Positions 26,696-36,452 of a stretch of DNA of 64,000 nt are shown here, one piece after another. Source of the DNA: Hyphobacterium sp. SN044 (GTDB lineage Bacteria > Pseudomonadota > Alphaproteobacteria > Caulobacterales > Maricaulaceae); assembly GCF_021864465.1 (NCBI RefSeq), contig NZ_JAKKUV010000009.1:50549-114548 (forward strand), read 5' to 3'. Positions within the stretch are counted from its first letter, which is position 1; every line of letters starts with the position of its first letter. Below the pieces are notes generated by a model. It made no database searches, was not told the DNA's origin, and saw only the letters and a program-made list of their open reading frames with translations. Both the position numbers and the translations under genes were made by a program.

Positions 26696-27364
26696 ATGAA
26701 GATGCGCATTTTCGCAGTGATTGCCGCGGCTCTGACGCTGGCGGCCTGCACGACAACCGATCCCTATACCGGCGAAACGCGCCCGAACTACACCGGCCGC
26801 GGTGTTCTGATCGGTGCCGCCGCCGGTGCCGCACTGGGCTATCTGACCAACACCAGCAATTCCGAAGAGGGCCGTACCAATGCGCTCATCGGCGCGGGCG
26901 TCGGTGCGCTCGCCGGCGGTGCGGTCGGCAATTACATGGACCGGCAGGAACGCCAGATGCGCGAAGCGCTGCGCGATTCCGGTGTGGGTGTCCGCCGCGA
27001 GGGCAACGACCTGCGCCTGATCATGCCGGGCGACATCACGTTCGACACCAACTCGACCGAGATCAAACCGCAATTCTACGCGGTGCTGAACGATGTCGCG
27101 GACGTGCTGGAACAGTATCCGGCGACCTATGTCGACGTGGTCGGCCACGCCGACTCCACCGGCGACGCCGGTTACAACCAGCGCCTGTCGGAACAGCGCG
27201 CCCAGGCCGTGGCCGGTTATCTGATCGCCCAGAACGTCATGCGCGACCGCTTCTATGTCGGCGGCATGGGCGAGACCTCGCCGATCGCGTCCAACGACAC
27301 GCCGCAAGGCCGTGCGCAGAACCGCCGCGTGGAAATCATCATCCGTCCGCACACGACCTCGTAA
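26696..27364 (+). CDS. OmpA-family lipoprotein with glycine zipper
   Basis: 222 aa. Lipobox LAAC near residue 18. A glycine-zipper segment (GVLIGAAAGAALGYL, ALIGAGVGALAGGAVGNYM) at about 35-85 precedes a peptidoglycan-binding OmpA domain with ITFDTNSTEI, VVGHADSTGD and NRRVEIIIRP. YiaD/Pal-like organisation linking outer membrane to cell wall. ATG at 26696 chosen because CGGAGAA precedes it and it starts the signal peptide. Terminator at 27389. Confidence 0.92.
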   Translation: MKMRIFAVIAAALTLAACTTTDPYTGETRPNYTGRGVLIGAAAGAALGYLTNTSNSEEGRTNALIGAGVGALAGGAVGNYMDRQERQMREALRDSGVGVRREGNDLRLIMPGDITFDTNSTEIKPQFYAVLNDVADVLEQYPATYVDVVGHADSTGDAGYNQRLSEQRAQAVAGYLIAQNVMRDRFYVGGMGETSPIASNDTPQGRAQNRRVEIIIRPHTTS

Positions 27365-27388
27365 GCGCGCGGATAATCGACTTCACAA

Positions 27389-27422
27389 GCGGGGCGCTCC
27401 GGCCGGAGCGCCCCGTTTTCTT
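27389..27422 (+). terminator. rho-independent terminator
   Basis: CGGGGCGCTCCGG / CCGGAGCGCCCCG, perfect stem, then TTTTCTTT. Confidence 0.9.
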
Positions 27423-27511
27423 TGCTTCCTCCCCCGAACAGGGGATGGGCTGCATGGCGTTGCCCGATCATTTTCCTCAGGCCCTTAGGTCACGGTCCAG
27501 AGGAGTGTTTG

Positions 27512-29074
27512 ATGATCAGGTGGATTGCCGCGGCGGTTGCCGCACTGGCGTCAACGGCGCCGCTTCATGCCCAGAACGATCTGCGTGCCGCGGTCCTGCC
27601 CAACAGCCGCGCCGCGACGGTTGGAGAGACCGTCACGGTGTTCGCGACGATGCAGAATGCGGGTGTCGGCAGCTGGACGAATTGCCGCCTCTCGATCGCG
27701 GACGATGAGCCCTATCAGTTCGGCTTCCGGCTGACCGACGCGACGAACACGCCGATCGGCGAGAACAATGCATCCTTCCCCCTGCCGCCGAACAGTTCAC
27801 AATCGCTGATCCTGTCCTTCACACCGACGGCGGCCTCGCCCGGCCGGGATGTGCAGATCAATTATCTGTGCGACCGGAGTGGCGGTGGCGGGGGCGTCAC
27901 CCCGACCCCCGGCGTCAACACCGTCTTCCTTTCGGCCTCCGAGACGCCGCGCGCGGACATCGTGCCGATCGTGGTGACCCCAAGCGGCGACGGCGTGTTG
28001 CGCTATGAAGGCGAGCAGCGCATCCGGGCGTTTTCGGCGGCAGCGATCAATATCGGGGCGGCCGCCGATGTGCGGGTCAGCGCCAGTGCGCCCTTCATGC
28101 CGCGCAATGTCGAACTCACCGTCTGCGAGACCAATCCGGCGACCGGGGTCTGCCAGTCGGCGCGCGGCGAGAATGTCGATTTCCGGTTTGACGCCAACGA
28201 GGTCCGCACGTTCGCGGTCTTCGCGCGAATCCGCGAAGGGGCCTCGATCCCGAACCTGCCGGCCGTGGCGCGCATCTATCTGCTGTTCTCGGAAGTCCCG
28301 GGGGCGGCGGTTTCGGCACCGCAGTCCATCTTCCCGCCGTCGCCGCCAATCCTCGGCGCCGCCTCCACGGCGGCCCAGTCGCCGGCCCTGGCCGGGATCG
28401 ACCGGCGCGGCGTCTATCGCGGCATGATGAACGGGGTGTCCACCACGGCGATCTTCCACTCGACCAACCAGATCACGGTCGGGACGCCCGAAGCCCTGTC
28501 CGACGGCGTTCACACCGCGCCGGCGGGCCTGCTCGGCAACTCGGCGAGCAACATCCTGTCGGCGGGCTATGGCGACGGCGAAAGCCTTCCCGGCGGCGGG
28601 TCGGGCTTCGCCGGCTTCACCGCGGTCGGCGGATCTTATATCGCGCTCGGCTTCCGCGACCTCGACCGGACCGTCAACTACCAGTTCCAGGGCATCTGGG
28701 ACCCGATCTCGACCGAAGTCTTCGATGCGGACGACACGCCGGTCGGCAGCTGGTCGCTGGTCTATAACGGTGCCAGCATCGGCACGGCGGCGATCGACGA
28801 GCTCGGCAGCGTCAGCGGTTCGGTCACCTGGCCGGCGGCCGACGGGCAGAGCGCGGTGACCTGCGACCTCAGCGGCGTCGTGGGCGGCGCGCAACGCCTC
28901 GGTCTCAACAATGCCTCGCTGGCGCTGAACACGAACACCTGCGGCCCGAACTACTTCTTCTACGGCTATTACGAGACTCGGAATGGCAATCTCGTGATCG
29001 ACGGCTATGCCACGAAGTCCGGCTCGCGCAGCGGCACGCTCGACTTCTTCCCGCTGCAACTGGTGCAGCAGTGA
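27512..29074 (+). CDS. large secreted protein, function unknown
   Basis: 520 aa. Sec signal 1-20 (LHAQ). An N-terminal immunoglobulin-like domain of CARDB/DUF11 type (SRAATVGETVTVFATMQNAG) is followed by a Gly-rich/Pro linker, a second similar domain (about 155-270) and a C-terminal beta-rich region with many aromatic/Gly-Asn strands (YFFYGYYETRNGNLVIDGYA). Cell-surface or periplasmic adhesion/scaffold is possible. AGAGGAG precedes the ATG at 27512. No close family identified. Confidence 0.75.
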   Translation: MIRWIAAAVAALASTAPLHAQNDLRAAVLPNSRAATVGETVTVFATMQNAGVGSWTNCRLSIADDEPYQFGFRLTDATNTPIGENNASFPLPPNSSQSLILSFTPTAASPGRDVQINYLCDRSGGGGGVTPTPGVNTVFLSASETPRADIVPIVVTPSGDGVLRYEGEQRIRAFSAAAINIGAAADVRVSASAPFMPRNVELTVCETNPATGVCQSARGENVDFRFDANEVRTFAVFARIREGASIPNLPAVARIYLLFSEVPGAAVSAPQSIFPPSPPILGAASTAAQSPALAGIDRRGVYRGMMNGVSTTAIFHSTNQITVGTPEALSDGVHTAPAGLLGNSASNILSAGYGDGESLPGGGSGFAGFTAVGGSYIALGFRDLDRTVNYQFQGIWDPISTEVFDADDTPVGSWSLVYNGASIGTAAIDELGSVSGSVTWPAADGQSAVTCDLSGVVGGAQRLGLNNASLALNTNTCGPNYFFYGYYETRNGNLVIDGYATKSGSRSGTLDFFPLQLVQQ

Positions 29075-29109
29075 ATTCGTTAACGATCTGAAAACGCCCC
29101 GCGGAGAGA

Positions 29110-30375
29110 GTGGCAGACGGGTTAACCTTTGGTGATTCGTCAGCCACGCCTCCGGGGGGCATCTTGATCCGGGCCACGGACATTCTCATCGTCCTGACCT
29201 ATGCGATGATCGCGATCGTCGCGGCGCTGGCGTTCGACCGCTTCGGTCTGATGTCGACCAGCTTCGCGTGGCTGATGGGAGCCTTCGTCTTCCTGATTGC
29301 CGGGCAGGCGCATTCCGCTGCCGCGCGGTCGATCGAGCGCAAGACATTCGAGGAGCAGATCCACGAGCTGAAGGCATCAAACCTCTCCCTCCTGGAGGAG
29401 GTCGAGGCCGCCAATGCCCGCATCGACACGATCACCGAAACGATCCGCGCCGAGGCCAGCGAACGCGAGGCGACGCTGACCGGCGAAGTCCGCATGCTGG
29501 AGGACCTTGTCAAACGGATGGGCAATGGCCGCACCATCGCGCCGGCGGCCAATGCCGCGCCGCAGCCACGCCAGTCCAGCGTCGATATCGAGACGGTGCG
29601 CGACGCGCTCGCCAACAACCGGATCGATCTCTACCTGCAGCCCGTCGTCTCCCTGCCGCAGCGTAAGACCTATTTCTACGAGAGCTATTCGCGCCTGCGC
29701 GACGCGGCGGGTCAGGTGATCGCCCCGGCCAGCTTCATCCACGCCGCCGAGGAGGCGGGGATCGTGGCGGAGGTCGACAACCTCCTTCTCTTCCGCTGCG
29801 TGCAGATCGTGAAGCGGCTGACCAAGTCAGACCGCCGGATCGGGATTTTCTGCAATCTCTCGCTCCGCTCCCTGGCGGACGAGAATTTCTTCCCGGCCTT
29901 CCTCGACTTCATGCGCCGGCACAGCGAACTCAGCGGCTCGCTGATCTTCGAGATCCCGCAGGGCGCCTTCGAATCGCGTTCGACGGCGGCGGCGCGCAAC
30001 ATGGCGCGGCTGGCCGATTACGGCTTCCGCTTCTCGATCGACCAGATCCGAGACCTCAATGTCGACATCGCCGAAATGCAGCGCGCGGGCATCCGCTTTG
30101 CCAAGGTCGAGGGCACGCGTCTGATCGACACGATCCGCAGCGGCGAGCCGATTGGCGGGATCGAGGCCGGCTCGATCGAGCCACGGGACATCGCCGGCCT
30201 GTTCGCCCGGCACGGCATCGACCTGATCGCGGAGAAGGTCGAGGACGAGGCGACGATCGTCGAAATCCTCGACATCGATATCGCCTATGCGCAAGGCCAT
30301 CTGTTCGGCGAGCCCCGCCCGGTGCGCGAGGATGTGCTGGATGCCGCGTCCGAACCGGTGCGCATGGCGAGCTGA
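29110..30375 (+). CDS. TipF-like membrane protein with degenerate EAL domain
   Basis: 421 aa. Two adjacent TM segments near 25-68, a coiled coil at about 75-135, and a C-terminal EAL domain from about 155. The canonical EALxR reads ESYSRLR, and other metal ligands are poorly conserved (FSIDQIRDL), so phosphodiesterase activity is unlikely; it may bind c-di-GMP. This layout matches Caulobacter TipF, a flagellar assembly factor, but identity is inferred. GTG start at 29110 after GGAGAGA; an in-frame TTG at 29164 (GGGGGGC upstream) is an alternative that removes 18 residues. Confidence 0.75.
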   Translation: MADGLTFGDSSATPPGGILIRATDILIVLTYAMIAIVAALAFDRFGLMSTSFAWLMGAFVFLIAGQAHSAAARSIERKTFEEQIHELKASNLSLLEEVEAANARIDTITETIRAEASEREATLTGEVRMLEDLVKRMGNGRTIAPAANAAPQPRQSSVDIETVRDALANNRIDLYLQPVVSLPQRKTYFYESYSRLRDAAGQVIAPASFIHAAEEAGIVAEVDNLLLFRCVQIVKRLTKSDRRIGIFCNLSLRSLADENFFPAFLDFMRRHSELSGSLIFEIPQGAFESRSTAAARNMARLADYGFRFSIDQIRDLNVDIAEMQRAGIRFAKVEGTRLIDTIRSGEPIGGIEAGSIEPRDIAGLFARHGIDLIAEKVEDEATIVEILDIDIAYAQGHLFGEPRPVREDVLDAASEPVRMAS

Positions 30376-30415
30376 CGCCTTGTCAGACCCGGCCTGACCG
30401 GCCACAAGGCGCGCC

Positions 30416-31270
30416 ATGGAACACGCGCCGCGCCTTTCCGAAATCGCCGACCGCTATGACGCCATTCTTTGCGATGTCTGGGGCGTGATCCGCGATGGCC
30501 GGACGCTGCTGCCCGAGGCGATCGAGGCGCTGCGCCGCTACCGGGCAAACCATGGCCCGGTCGTGCTGATCTCCAACTCGCCGCAACCCGCGCCGCGCGT
30601 GGCCGCGCAGCTCGCTTCGATGGGCGCGCCGGACGATGCCTGGGACGATATCGTGACATCGGGCGACACGACGCTGGCGGCGATCCGCGAGCTTGGCCGG
30701 GGGCCGGTCTTCCATATCGGACCGCCGGGCTATGACGATGCGCTGTTCGAGTTTGCCGCGCTGGATTTCGCGCCGCTGGATGACGCTGCCTATGTCGTCT
30801 GCACGGGGCTGAAATTCGACCGCCGAGACGAACATCCGGACGATTACCGGGACATGCTGGCGGCGATGAAGGCGCGTGGCCTGCCCATGGTCTGTGCCAA
30901 TCCCGACATTGTCGTGCAATGGGGCGACGATCTCCTCTGGTGTGCCGGCGCGCTGGCGCGGCTCTACCGCGAAATGGGCGGCGAGACGGTGATTTCGGGC
31001 AAGCCCCACACACCGATCTACGAGCTGGCCTTCGAAGTGCTGGCCGAAGCGGGCCACCATCTCGACCGGTCGCGCGTGCTGGCGATCGGCGACGGGCCGG
31101 AAACCGATCTGATCGGTGCGGAGCGCAACGGGCTCGACGGTTTTTTCGTCGCGGGCGGCATTCTCGGTGGTGATCTCGACCTCGACCGGTTTGATCCCGA
31201 AGCTGTCGGGTCGGTGCTCGAGGAATACGGCACGCGCTGCCGCTGGGCGGCGGCACAACTTAAATGGTAG
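30416..31270 (+). CDS. HAD-superfamily class IIA hydrolase (TIGR01459-type)
   Basis: 284 aa. Phosphatase with the N-terminal nucleophile motif ILCDVWGVIRDG (DxWG variant), motif II ISNSPQ, the Lys in SGKPHTPIYE, and C-terminal GDGPETDLIGA. Cap type C2 as in NagD-like enzymes. Substrate unknown; the family is common in alphaproteobacteria, often next to ribF as here (after the MaoC gene). Confidence 0.88.
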   Translation: MEHAPRLSEIADRYDAILCDVWGVIRDGRTLLPEAIEALRRYRANHGPVVLISNSPQPAPRVAAQLASMGAPDDAWDDIVTSGDTTLAAIRELGRGPVFHIGPPGYDDALFEFAALDFAPLDDAAYVVCTGLKFDRRDEHPDDYRDMLAAMKARGLPMVCANPDIVVQWGDDLLWCAGALARLYREMGGETVISGKPHTPIYELAFEVLAEAGHHLDRSRVLAIGDGPETDLIGAERNGLDGFFVAGGILGGDLDLDRFDPEAVGSVLEEYGTRCRWAAAQLKW

Positions 31271-31350
31271 CGCCGCGCGCCGATCGGGCTGGACAAGCGC
31301 GCTGCAACTCCGCTTAAACCGTCACCGGATTTCTGGAGAGACGCCCCGAC

Positions 31351-31794
31351 ATGAGTGTGAAAGAGCCCATTCCGCTGGAAGACCTTCACATCGGCCGGTC
31401 CGCCGAAATCACCCGCGTCGTCGATGACGCGGCGGTGAAGGCGTTTGCCGAAGTGTCCGGCGACTACAACCCGCTCCATCTCGACGAGGAGTATGCGCGG
31501 CGCACACCGTTCCGCGGCCGGATCGCGCACGGTGCGTTGATCGCCTCCTTCATTTCCGGCGTGCTCGGCAATGAGCTCCCGGGTCCGGGGGCCATTTTCG
31601 TCAGCATGGATATCCGCTTTCAGCGACCGGTCCGCATTGGCGACACGGTGCTGGCCAAGGCGACGGTTCTGGAAGTCGACCTCAAATCCCGCATGGTGAC
31701 GATGGACTGCGTGTGCACGGTCGAGGGCGAGATTGCCATGACGGCCAAGGCCACGGTGATGGTCCGCACGCGCCGCAAGAAATCGGCGGAGTAA
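31351..31794 (+). CDS. MaoC-like (R)-enoyl-CoA hydratase
   Basis: 147 aa, a single hotdog domain. The hydratase-2 motif is clear: SGDYNPLHLDEEYARRTPFRG then IAHG (Asp/His catalytic pair). Probably hydrates trans-2-enoyl-CoA to (R)-3-hydroxyacyl-CoA, as PhaJ does. Eight bases separate it from ribF, so likely co-transcribed. Confidence 0.9.
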   Translation: MSVKEPIPLEDLHIGRSAEITRVVDDAAVKAFAEVSGDYNPLHLDEEYARRTPFRGRIAHGALIASFISGVLGNELPGPGAIFVSMDIRFQRPVRIGDTVLAKATVLEVDLKSRMVTMDCVCTVEGEIAMTAKATVMVRTRRKKSAE

Positions 31795-31802
31795 CGGTTC
31801 GC

Positions 31803-32753
31803 ATGGATCTGGTTCGCGGCTTTTCCGGTCTCGATGCCGCCCGGAAGGGCGGGGCGTTCGCGCTCGGAAATTTCGACGGGGTTCATCGCGGCCATCAGGC
31901 GCTGATCGGCCAGATGAAGGCGTTTGCCGCCGAACACCGGATGGCTGCGAATGTGATCGTGTTCGAGCCCCATCCGCGCGACTTCTTCCGCCCGGACGGT
32001 CCGCCCTTCCATTTGATGAGCGAGGCGCGCCGCGCGAAGACGCTGGCAGCGCTGGGGATCGACCGGCTGCACGTCCTGCCTTTCAATGACGAGATGAAGG
32101 CCCGCGATCCGGGCGCGTTCGCCCGTGAGGTATTGCATGACGGGCTTGGGGCCGACGCGGTCTTCACCGGCGCGGATTTTCATTTCGGCGCCAATCGGGC
32201 CGGCGATACGGCCACGCTGAGACAGCTCGGCGAAAGCTATGGCTTCACGGCGCATGCCGCGGACTTGGTCTCCGGCGGGGCGGAGGTGATCTCCTCGTCG
32301 CGGATTCGCGAAGCCCTGTCCGAAGGCCGGGTCGACGAGGCCGAAACGCTTCTGGGCCGGCCCTGGGTGATTGACGGCGTGATCGAGGAGGGCGACCGGC
32401 GCGGCCGCACGATCGGCTTCCCGACGGCCAATATTCCGCTCGCGCGCTACCAGCGGCCGAAATTCGGCGTCTATGCCGTCACGCTGCAGCTGGGCGGGTC
32501 AGGTGACTGGCTAAAGGGCGTGGCGAATGTCGGCATCCGCCCCACGGTCGCCGGCCAGGAAGAACGGCTCGAAGTTCACCTGTTCGACTTCCAGCGCGAC
32601 ATCTATGGCGAGCCCGCCGCCGTCGCCTTCCACGGCTTCATCCGGCCGGAACAGAAATTCCACGGCCTCGACGCGCTGAAGGAGCAGATCGCGAAGGACG
32701 CCGAAGCCGCCCGCGACATCCTCGCCGCCACCGTCACTGGACCGTCCGCATAG
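31803..32753 (+). CDS. ribF: bifunctional riboflavin kinase/FMN adenylyltransferase
   Basis: 316 aa, makes FMN and FAD from riboflavin. N-terminal adenylyltransferase with ALGNFDGVHRGHQ, FEPHPRDFF and SSSRIREAL; the kinase half has GRTIGFPTANI and GVANVGIRPTV. ATG at 31803 (MDLVRGFSG) is chosen because upstream in-frame codons lie within the MaoC gene. Confidence 0.96.
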   Translation: MDLVRGFSGLDAARKGGAFALGNFDGVHRGHQALIGQMKAFAAEHRMAANVIVFEPHPRDFFRPDGPPFHLMSEARRAKTLAALGIDRLHVLPFNDEMKARDPGAFAREVLHDGLGADAVFTGADFHFGANRAGDTATLRQLGESYGFTAHAADLVSGGAEVISSSRIREALSEGRVDEAETLLGRPWVIDGVIEEGDRRGRTIGFPTANIPLARYQRPKFGVYAVTLQLGGSGDWLKGVANVGIRPTVAGQEERLEVHLFDFQRDIYGEPAAVAFHGFIRPEQKFHGLDALKEQIAKDAEAARDILAATVTGPSA

Positions 32754-32912
32754 CCTCTGTTACAGCCTCACGCATGGTCCTCGCGCTTCTCATACATCCG
32801 GCCATCGGGCGAATTACCGGCCCGGTCCTCGCGCGCTGAATCGCGCCGGGGAGCCGGGACATATGCGCGACCCGTTTTTCCAGAACACGATACAGACAAG
32901 GACCTGAACGCG

Positions 32913-35873
32913 ATGACGGATTCCCCGAACGGAACCGGCCGCGACTATCGCGAGACGCTTTTCCTGCCGCAAACCGATTTCCCGATGCGTGCCGGCCTGC
33001 CGCAGCGCGAGCCCGAATGGCTGAAGCGCTGGGCGGAGATGGACATCTATGGCCGTTTGCGCGCCAAGGCCGAGGGCCGGCCGCGCTTCAACCTGCATGA
33101 CGGCCCGCCCTATGCGAACAACCACATCCACATCGGCACGGGGATGAACAAGATCCTCAAGGACTTCATCGTCCGTTCGCGCCAGATGCTGGGCCATGAT
33201 TCGCCTTATCGTCCGGGCTGGGACTGCCACGGCCTGCCGATCGAATGGCAGGTGGAGAAAGAATACCGCGCCAAGGGCCAGTCGAAGGACGAGGTCCCGC
33301 TGACCGAGTTCCGTGCCGAGTGCCGCGCCTATGCCTCGAAATGGCTCGATGTGCAGCGCGAGGAGTTCCAGCGCCTCGGCGGCATCGGCGAATGGGCGGA
33401 GCCCTACACGACGATGGATTATGGCTCCGAAGCGGTGATCGCCTCGGAATTCCTGAAATTCGTGAAGAACGGGCTCGTCTATCGCGGCTCGTCGCCGGTA
33501 ATGTGGTCGCCAGTGGAGCGCACCGCGCTGGCCGAGGCCGAGGTCGAATATCAGGACAAGGTGTCCTCCACGATCACGGTCCGATTCCCGCTGCGCGGTG
33601 TGAAGAAGGACGGCTCGGGTATACCGGGCGGGTTGGCCGGTGCGCATGTCCTGATCTGGACGACGACGCCGTGGACGATCCCCGGCAACAAGGCGATCTG
33701 CTTCTCCTCCCGCGTCGCCTACGGGGCCTACAAGGTGATCGCCGCCGACGCCGAGAAATTCACGCCCTGGGCGCGGCCGGGCGATCTCCTGATCTGCGCC
33801 GATGCGCTGTGGGAGAAGGTCGCGGGGGAAGCCGCGATCACCAAATGGGAACGCGTCAGCGACGTGAACCCGGACGGCTTCGTCTGCTCGCACCCCTTCG
33901 CCAGGCTGGACACCTACTGGGACTACCCGGTGCCGCTTCTGGAAGGCGATCACGTCACCGACGAGGATGGCACGGGCTTCGTCCACACCGCGCCGGGCCA
34001 TGGCGCGGAGGACTATGTGGCCTGGATGGGCGCCAAGGAATGGCACGACAAGGGCGAGCCGATTCCGCACACGGTGGGCGAGGGCGGTGAATTCCTGCCG
34101 CACATCCCCCTGTTCGCGGGCCTCGAAATCATCCGCACCTCCGGCAAGAAGACGGGCGAGGACGGCCCGGCGAATGCCGCGGTGATCGAGAAGCTGGTCG
34201 AGGCCGGACTGCTTCTGGCGCGCGGACGTCTGGAGCACTCCTATCCGCACTCCTGGCGGTCGAAGGCACCGGTCATCTTCCGCAACACGCCGCAATGGTT
34301 CGTGGCGATGGACAAGCCCTTCCTCGACGGCAAGACGCTGCGCGATCTGGCGCTGAAGGCGATCGACGACACGCAATGGACGCCGGCGACGGCGAAGAAT
34401 CGCATCCGGTCGATGGTCGAAGGCCGGCCGGACTGGCTGGTCTCGCGCCAGCGCGCCTGGGGTGTGCCGCTGACCATCTTCGTCAACAAGTCGACGGGTG
34501 AAATCCTCGACGACGAGGCGGTGCATGCCCGCGTGATCGACGCGATCGCGGCGGACGGCGCGGATGCCTGGTTCGACCGTCCGGCGGAGGATTTCCTCGG
34601 GTCCGAACACAATGCCGGCGACTGGGAAAAGGTGACCGACATCCTCGATGTCTGGTTCGATTCCGGCTGCACGCATGTCTTCACGCTCGAAGGCGCGGAG
34701 AGCCAGAAATGGCCGGCCAGCGTCTATTTCGAAGGCTCCGACCAGCACCGCGGCTGGTTCCAGTCCTCGCTGCTGGAATCGTGCGGCACGCGCGGCCGCG
34801 CGCCCTATGACGCGGTCGTCACGCACGGCTTCGTCATGGACGGCGAAGGCCGGAAGATGTCGAAATCTCTCGGCAATGTTGTCGCGCCCAACGAGGTCGC
34901 CAACAAGTTCGGGGCGGAAATCCTGCGACTGTGGGCCTCGTCCCAGGAATACACGGCCGACCTGCGGATCAGCGACGCGATCATCAACACGTCGGTCGAT
35001 GCCTACCGCAAGATCCGCAACACGATCCGCTACCTGCTCGGCGCGCTCGACGGATTCTCCGAAGACGAGCTCCTGCCGGAGGCGGACATGCCGGCGCTGG
35101 AGCGCTTCATCCTGCACCGTCTGGCCGAGCTCGACCGCACGGTGCGGCAGGGCTACGAGACCTATGACTTCAAGCGGGTCTATGCGGCGCTGTTCAATTT
35201 CTGCATCGTCGATCTGTCGGCCTTCTATCTCGATATCCGCAAGGACAGCCTCTACTGCGACCGGCCGGATTCGGTCCGCCGCCGCGCCTGCCGCACGGTG
35301 ATGGACGCGGTCTTCGACCGGCTTGTCACCTGGCTGGCGCCGATCATGCCCTTCACCATGGAAGAGGCGTGGGTCAGCCGCTATCCGGGCGACGACAGCT
35401 CGGTCCATCTGCAGGATTTCCCGGACACGCCGTCGGCCTGGCTCGACGCCGACCGCGCCGCGCGCTGGCAGACGATCCGCCGCCTGCGCCGTGTGGTCAC
35501 GGGCGCGCTGGAAGTCGAACGCCGGGAAAAGCGGATCGGCTCGTCGCTGGAGGCGGCTCCGGTCATCCATGTCTCGACCGGCGATTATCGCGCCGCGCTC
35601 GAAGCGGAAGCGCCGGGCGGGGTGGACGACTTCCTCGCGGAAATCTCGATCACCAGCGCGGCGCATCTCGTCGAGGGCACGCTCCCGGCTTCGGCCTGGC
35701 GCCTCGAAGACGTGAACGACGCCGCCGTCGAGGTGAAGCCGGCCGAAGGGCGGAAATGCGCACGCTCGTGGAAAATCTCTCCCGACGTGGGCCGCGATCC
35801 GCGCTATCCTGAACTCAGCCCGCGCGACGCCGATGCCGTGGCGTGGTGGGATTCCCGCAAGGAGCGTGTCTGA
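32913..35873 (+). CDS. ileS: isoleucyl-tRNA synthetase
   Basis: 986 aa, class I synthetase. HIGH-type motif HIHIGTGMN near residue 70, KMSKS (RKMSKSLGN) near 650, WDCHGLPIE and the editing domain between. The C-terminus reads GRKCARSWKIS...PELSPRDADAV: of the four Cys of the usual C-terminal zinc finger only one remains, so the zinc site appears lost while the overall segment is kept. Followed after 3 bases by lspA. The 159 bases upstream hold no clear leader. Confidence 0.98.
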   Translation: MTDSPNGTGRDYRETLFLPQTDFPMRAGLPQREPEWLKRWAEMDIYGRLRAKAEGRPRFNLHDGPPYANNHIHIGTGMNKILKDFIVRSRQMLGHDSPYRPGWDCHGLPIEWQVEKEYRAKGQSKDEVPLTEFRAECRAYASKWLDVQREEFQRLGGIGEWAEPYTTMDYGSEAVIASEFLKFVKNGLVYRGSSPVMWSPVERTALAEAEVEYQDKVSSTITVRFPLRGVKKDGSGIPGGLAGAHVLIWTTTPWTIPGNKAICFSSRVAYGAYKVIAADAEKFTPWARPGDLLICADALWEKVAGEAAITKWERVSDVNPDGFVCSHPFARLDTYWDYPVPLLEGDHVTDEDGTGFVHTAPGHGAEDYVAWMGAKEWHDKGEPIPHTVGEGGEFLPHIPLFAGLEIIRTSGKKTGEDGPANAAVIEKLVEAGLLLARGRLEHSYPHSWRSKAPVIFRNTPQWFVAMDKPFLDGKTLRDLALKAIDDTQWTPATAKNRIRSMVEGRPDWLVSRQRAWGVPLTIFVNKSTGEILDDEAVHARVIDAIAADGADAWFDRPAEDFLGSEHNAGDWEKVTDILDVWFDSGCTHVFTLEGAESQKWPASVYFEGSDQHRGWFQSSLLESCGTRGRAPYDAVVTHGFVMDGEGRKMSKSLGNVVAPNEVANKFGAEILRLWASSQEYTADLRISDAIINTSVDAYRKIRNTIRYLLGALDGFSEDELLPEADMPALERFILHRLAELDRTVRQGYETYDFKRVYAALFNFCIVDLSAFYLDIRKDSLYCDRPDSVRRRACRTVMDAVFDRLVTWLAPIMPFTMEEAWVSRYPGDDSSVHLQDFPDTPSAWLDADRAARWQTIRRLRRVVTGALEVERREKRIGSSLEAAPVIHVSTGDYRAALEAEAPGGVDDFLAEISITSAAHLVEGTLPASAWRLEDVNDAAVEVKPAEGRKCARSWKISPDVGRDPRYPELSPRDADAVAWWDSRKERV

Positions 35874-35876
35874 TCC

Positions 35877-36380
35877 ATGTTTCGCCGCCGCTCATCCTCG
35901 ACGCTGGCCATTATCGGCTTTGCCTTCGCGCTCCTGATCATTGCGCTCGATCAGGCGTCGAAATACTGGATCCTCTACATCCTCGATCTCGACGCGGGCG
36001 GGGCGGGCAGTTCGATCGAGGTCCTGCCCTTCTTCAACCTGACCATGGTGTGGAACCGGGGCATCAGCTTCGGCCTCTTCCAGGCGCAGGCGCTGTGGCA
36101 GAGCCTGATCCTTATCGCCTTCTCGCTCGCCGTGTCCGGCCTCCTTTGCGCCTGGATGCTGCGGGCAACCCGGCGGCTGCAGGTGTTTGCCTATGGCGCG
36201 ATCATCGGCGGGGCGATCGGCAATGCGATCGACCGGGCGATCTACGGCGCCGTGGCGGACTTCCTCGACTTTTCCGATCTCGGTTTCAGCTGGGTGTTCA
36301 ACGTCGCGGACATGGCGATCAATGTGGGTGTCGGCCTGTTGTTGCTCGACCTCGTGCTGAACAGCGAAAAGTCGAAATGA
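35877..36380 (+). CDS. lspA: signal peptidase II (lipoprotein)
   Basis: 167 aa, four TM segments. Catalytic Asp motifs GGAIGNAIDR and FNVADMAINVG are both present, with VWNRGISFGLF earlier. Cleaves diacylated prolipoproteins in the inner membrane; the many lipoproteins in this window are clients. Starts 3 bases after ileS. Confidence 0.97.
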   Translation: MFRRRSSSTLAIIGFAFALLIIALDQASKYWILYILDLDAGGAGSSIEVLPFFNLTMVWNRGISFGLFQAQALWQSLILIAFSLAVSGLLCAWMLRATRRLQVFAYGAIIGGAIGNAIDRAIYGAVADFLDFSDLGFSWVFNVADMAINVGVGLLLLDLVLNSEKSK

Positions 36381-36452
36381 GCCAAAGGCTGGCAAGGACG
36401 GGCCAGCTTCGTTAAAACTCCCGTCCGAACGTCAACACCGGAGCGGAACACC

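Noticed and set aside
32754-32912. T-box or riboswitch leader before ileS or after ribF
   Set aside because: No T-box consensus, specifier stem or FMN-riboswitch core was visible in the 159-base gap.
32814-35666. 950-codon minus-strand open frame opposite ileS
   Set aside because: Shadow of isoleucyl-tRNA synthetase; composition is Arg/Asp/Val-rich with no recognisable fold.
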